Shown one piece after another: positions 61,903 to 64,000 of a DNA stretch of 64,000 nucleotides. The DNA lies in assembly GCF_014650815.1 (NCBI RefSeq), contig NZ_BMVR01000004.1, positions 1 to 64,000 of the forward strand, in the 5' to 3' direction. The stretch's first letter is position 1; each line of letters opens with the position of its first letter. This DNA comes from Streptomyces flavofungini. Lineage in GTDB: Bacteria; Actinomycetota; Actinomycetes; Streptomycetales; Streptomycetaceae. The notes under the pieces are model-generated. The model was not told the origin of the DNA. It did no database searches and was given only the letters and a program-made list of their open reading frames with translations. A program made the position numbers and the translations under genes.

Positions 61903-63699
61903 TCAGACGAGGAAGCGCTCCACCTCCCGCGCGCGGTCGTCCATCTGCGCGCTGATCCGCTCGGCGACGTCGGTGACCAGGCGGTCCACCTCGGTGGGGT
62001 CGAGTTCGGCGTTGTTGAGGGTGGTCCTGATGAGCTGGCGGGCGGCGAGTTCGGCGCCCTTCGGCAGCGCGACGATCGCGGCCATCCCGGCGACGAGCGC
62101 GGCCATCTGCGCCGGAGTGGCCCCGGCTCGCATCGCGCTCCGCAGCCGCATCAGGCCCAACTGCGGCACCCTGGTGGCGGCCCAGAGCGCCCCCTGCGAG
62201 TTGCGCAGCACCCGCCACAGGGCGCGGATGCGGCGGCTGATGGCCGTACCGATGATCTCGGGCAGCGCGATGTCCAGCGCGAACTCCTCGTCGCGGATGC
62301 CGTACGAGCGGCAGATGTCGAGCACCATCGGGATCAGCGCGGCCTCCAGCGTGGCGCGCAGCTCGGCCAGGACCGCGTCCAGATCGGTGAGTTCGCGGAT
62401 CAGCGCGTCGAGGTCCTTCTCCCCGTCGGCGTCGACGCGTCCCGCCCGCTCCAGGAGGCGGGCCAGGAGGGAGTTCTTGGCCTGGTCGAACGCGTCGAGC
62501 AGCCCGGCCCGGATCGCCTCCTGGAACTCCGGGCCGTCCTGGAGCGCCTGGATGTCGCGGCGGAACCGGGCCACGTTGACGCTGTGCCGCCCGATGCTCG
62601 CGAGCCCCCGGGTCACCGAGAGCGAGGGCTCCGCGGCGTGCTCCACGACGGCCTCGGGGAACGCGGCGACGCACCGTTCGCGGACGACGGGCATCCGGGA
62701 GCCGCCGCCGGTGAGGACGACCAGCTCGGGCACGGTCGCGCCGAGGAGGCCGCGTACCTCCGTCAGCATCTCCGCGAAGCGCTCGGCCCAGCCGCCGGGG
62801 GCCCGGACGACGCGCTCCGGTATGTCGACCGACCGCAGCCGCTCCACGCTCAGCGAGACCAGCGGCGCGAACTCGCGGGCGCAGCCGGACCGCAGCTCCT
62901 GCACCCGCAGGTCCGTGCCGGTGAACTGGGCCTCCTTGGCCCGGCGGCAGACCAGCGTCAGCATGTCGGGGCCGCCGTCCCGCTCCAGCGCCGCGGTGAA
63001 CTCAGCCGTGTCCTTGAAGTCCGCGCGCACGATCCGGGCGACGGCGGTGTCGATCTCGCGGCAGCCCAGTTCGGCGCCCACGGGCAGGTTCCTCGGCTTG
63101 AGGTCCTCCACGACGGTGAAGTCGGTCGTGGAGGAGCCCACGTCGACGACGAGGACCCGGTCCAGCCCGCCGCCGTTCCGGCGCCCGGCCCGGCGGTCCC
63201 GGACGTGCACGAGGGCCGACTGGGACTCGGCGACCAGGCGCACCGGCACGTCCATGACCCGCAGTTGGCGCAGGTAGGCCTGCACCGAGCGGCGGTTCCA
63301 GCCCGCGGGGTGGCCGACGTGGACGACGCAGTCCTCGTGCACCTCGGGATGCTCGGCGAAGAACTCCGCGAGGAACACCTGGGCGAACTGCACCGCCTGC
63401 AGGTCGGTGTGCTGGTGGCGGTTCTTGAAGTTGACGCTGAAGTGCACGCAGTTCTTGGCGAGGACGGCGTCCTCGCCGATGACGACCTGGTAGGCGAGGT
63501 CGGTGTCGGCGCCCGCGAAGTCGTCGGGCCGCCCGGGCACACGCCCCAGCGCGGTGACGATCGCGGTCCCCTCCGTGCCGCGGACGTGCACCTCCGCCGG
63601 GCCCTGCCCGGTCGTCTCCAGCCAGCACAGCGAGCTCTCGCCGTCGCCGAGGTCAAGGCCGACCGCGTACCGGACGTCGCGTTCCAGGTCATGCGGCAT
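61903..63699 (-). CDS. Hsp70/actin-like ATPase family protein
   Basis: 598 residues. Actin-fold phosphate loops: AVGLDLGDGESSLCWLET near the N-terminus (phosphate 1), VLVVDVGSSTTDFTVVED (about 190, phosphate 2) and LVVLTGGGSRMPVVRER (adenosine loop, about 325). The C-terminal 250 residues are helical and do not resemble the DnaK substrate-binding domain. Not DnaK; part of the poorly known Hsp70-like group in actinomycetes. Its ATG overlaps the upstream gene by 11 bases, so it is coupled to that truncated gene. Function unknown. Confidence 0.85.
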   Translation of the reverse strand: MPHDLERDVRYAVGLDLGDGESSLCWLETTGQGPAEVHVRGTEGTAIVTALGRVPGRPDDFAGADTDLAYQVVIGEDAVLAKNCVHFSVNFKNRHQHTDLQAVQFAQVFLAEFFAEHPEVHEDCVVHVGHPAGWNRRSVQAYLRQLRVMDVPVRLVAESQSALVHVRDRRAGRRNGGGLDRVLVVDVGSSTTDFTVVEDLKPRNLPVGAELGCREIDTAVARIVRADFKDTAEFTAALERDGGPDMLTLVCRRAKEAQFTGTDLRVQELRSGCAREFAPLVSLSVERLRSVDIPERVVRAPGGWAERFAEMLTEVRGLLGATVPELVVLTGGGSRMPVVRERCVAAFPEAVVEHAAEPSLSVTRGLASIGRHSVNVARFRRDIQALQDGPEFQEAIRAGLLDAFDQAKNSLLARLLERAGRVDADGEKDLDALIRELTDLDAVLAELRATLEAALIPMVLDICRSYGIRDEEFALDIALPEIIGTAISRRIRALWRVLRNSQGALWAATRVPQLGLMRLRSAMRAGATPAQMAALVAGMAAIVALPKGAELAARQLIRTTLNNAELDPTEVDRLVTDVAERISAQMDDRAREVERFLV

Positions 63700-64000
63700 G
63701 GTCGGGACCCTCTCCGGGAGTCCCGTCGGCGGCGCTCGACGAGGTGGCCGCGGCGCCGTTCGGCGGGCCGCCGGTCACCGTCAGGACCTGGGTGAGGAGC
63801 CTGATCTCGGTCGGGCTCGGCGGGTCGGGGAACTCGAAGCCCGAGCGCCGGAACGAGACGGCCGCGAGCAGCCGCCGCACCCCCGGGCTCGCCGCCGCGA
63901 GCGCCCGGTCCTGGCCGCTCAGGTCCGTCTTGAAGTACTCGGAGTCGTCGAAGCGCGTCCAGACGCCGGGGTCGGACTGGAGCGCCGTGAAGAAGCCCGG
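63689..64000 (-). CDS. partial gene coupled to the Hsp70-like protein
   Basis: Only the last 103 residues are in the window; the frame is open to the right end. The visible part reads FFTALQSDPGVWTRFDDSEY, KTDLSGQDRALAAASPGVRR and SFRRSGFEFPDPPSPTEIRL, then an Ala/Ser/Gly-rich tail. No family recognised. Its stop overlaps the Hsp70-like start by 11 bases, which argues for a functional pair. Confidence 0.65.
   Translation of the reverse strand, partial: PGFFTALQSDPGVWTRFDDSEYFKTDLSGQDRALAAASPGVRRLLAAVSFRRSGFEFPDPPSPTEIRLLTQVLTVTGGPPNGAAATSSSAADGTPGEGPDHAA

Overview
The window looks like the chromosome of a Streptomyces or a close relative. It is very GC-rich, the wobble bases are almost all G or C, GTG and TTG starts are common, and the two DnaA-type boxes at 17021-17047 have the actinomycete form TTGTCCACA. 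One dispersed GC-rich intergenic repeat (core GGCGWTTGAGGACGAG) occurs several times. From memory, the order SepF-like gene, arginine deiminase/ornithine carbamoyltransferase, HTH-MurA fusion, aconitase resembles the S. coelicolor SCO5967-SCO5999 segment; this was not checked. I saw no rRNA, tRNA, CRISPR array, transposase or prophage gene.

Layout. 1-2655: end of an MFS transporter overlapping a GH88-like hydrolase. 2713-8217: acyl-CoA dehydrogenase divergent from a two-domain CaiB-type CoA transferase and an adenylate-forming ligase. 8340-10727: leftward metal ABC importer (ATPase, permease, lipoprotein). 10997-14381: leftward, translationally coupled copper operon (small membrane protein, CopA ATPase, PCu(A)C-like protein). 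14577-17680: SepF-like gene, SMC-like ATPase plus MazG pyrophosphohydrolase, and a small gene behind two to three DnaA boxes. 18042-20729: small charged protein, F420-type oxidoreductase, 4-Cys secreted protein, NarL response regulator. 20850-24733: histidine kinase divergent from an MMPL exporter. 24968-30662: 2-dehydropantoate reductase, then the Hen1-Pnkp RNA-repair operon. 30765-33172: arginine deiminase and ornithine carbamoyltransferase.

34038-42945 is a coherent aerobic CoA-dependent anthranilate (2-aminobenzoate) catabolic cluster: enoyl-CoA hydratase, fused 2-aminobenzoyl-CoA monooxygenase/reductase, PaaX-type regulator, 2-aminobenzoate-CoA ligase, acyl-CoA dehydrogenase, a RidA homologue without the canonical Arg, and an alpha/beta hydrolase. 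Two promoter regions in it share the element TGAC-N4-GTCA followed at identical spacing by GATAA, which makes the cluster look like one regulon.

43039-64000: VCBS-repeat lipoprotein, HTH-MurA fusion with a palindrome at its own promoter, Tat-exported amidohydrolase, LacI regulator, aconitase with an iron-box-like site and a second copy of the TATCTC-N6-GAGAT palindrome, a VOC protein, ArsR/MFS efflux pair, a two-gene operon of unknown function (DUF7019-like plus HEAT-repeat protein), a secreted GH92 alpha-mannosidase with a LacI-type operator, and an Hsp70-like ATPase coupled to a gene cut by the window end.

A recurring theme is in-frame tandem repeats (9-24 bp units) in linkers or terminal tails of otherwise ordinary proteins. 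Start sites were chosen from Shine-Dalgarno sequences, overlaps and family length; the uncertain ones are stated in each entry.
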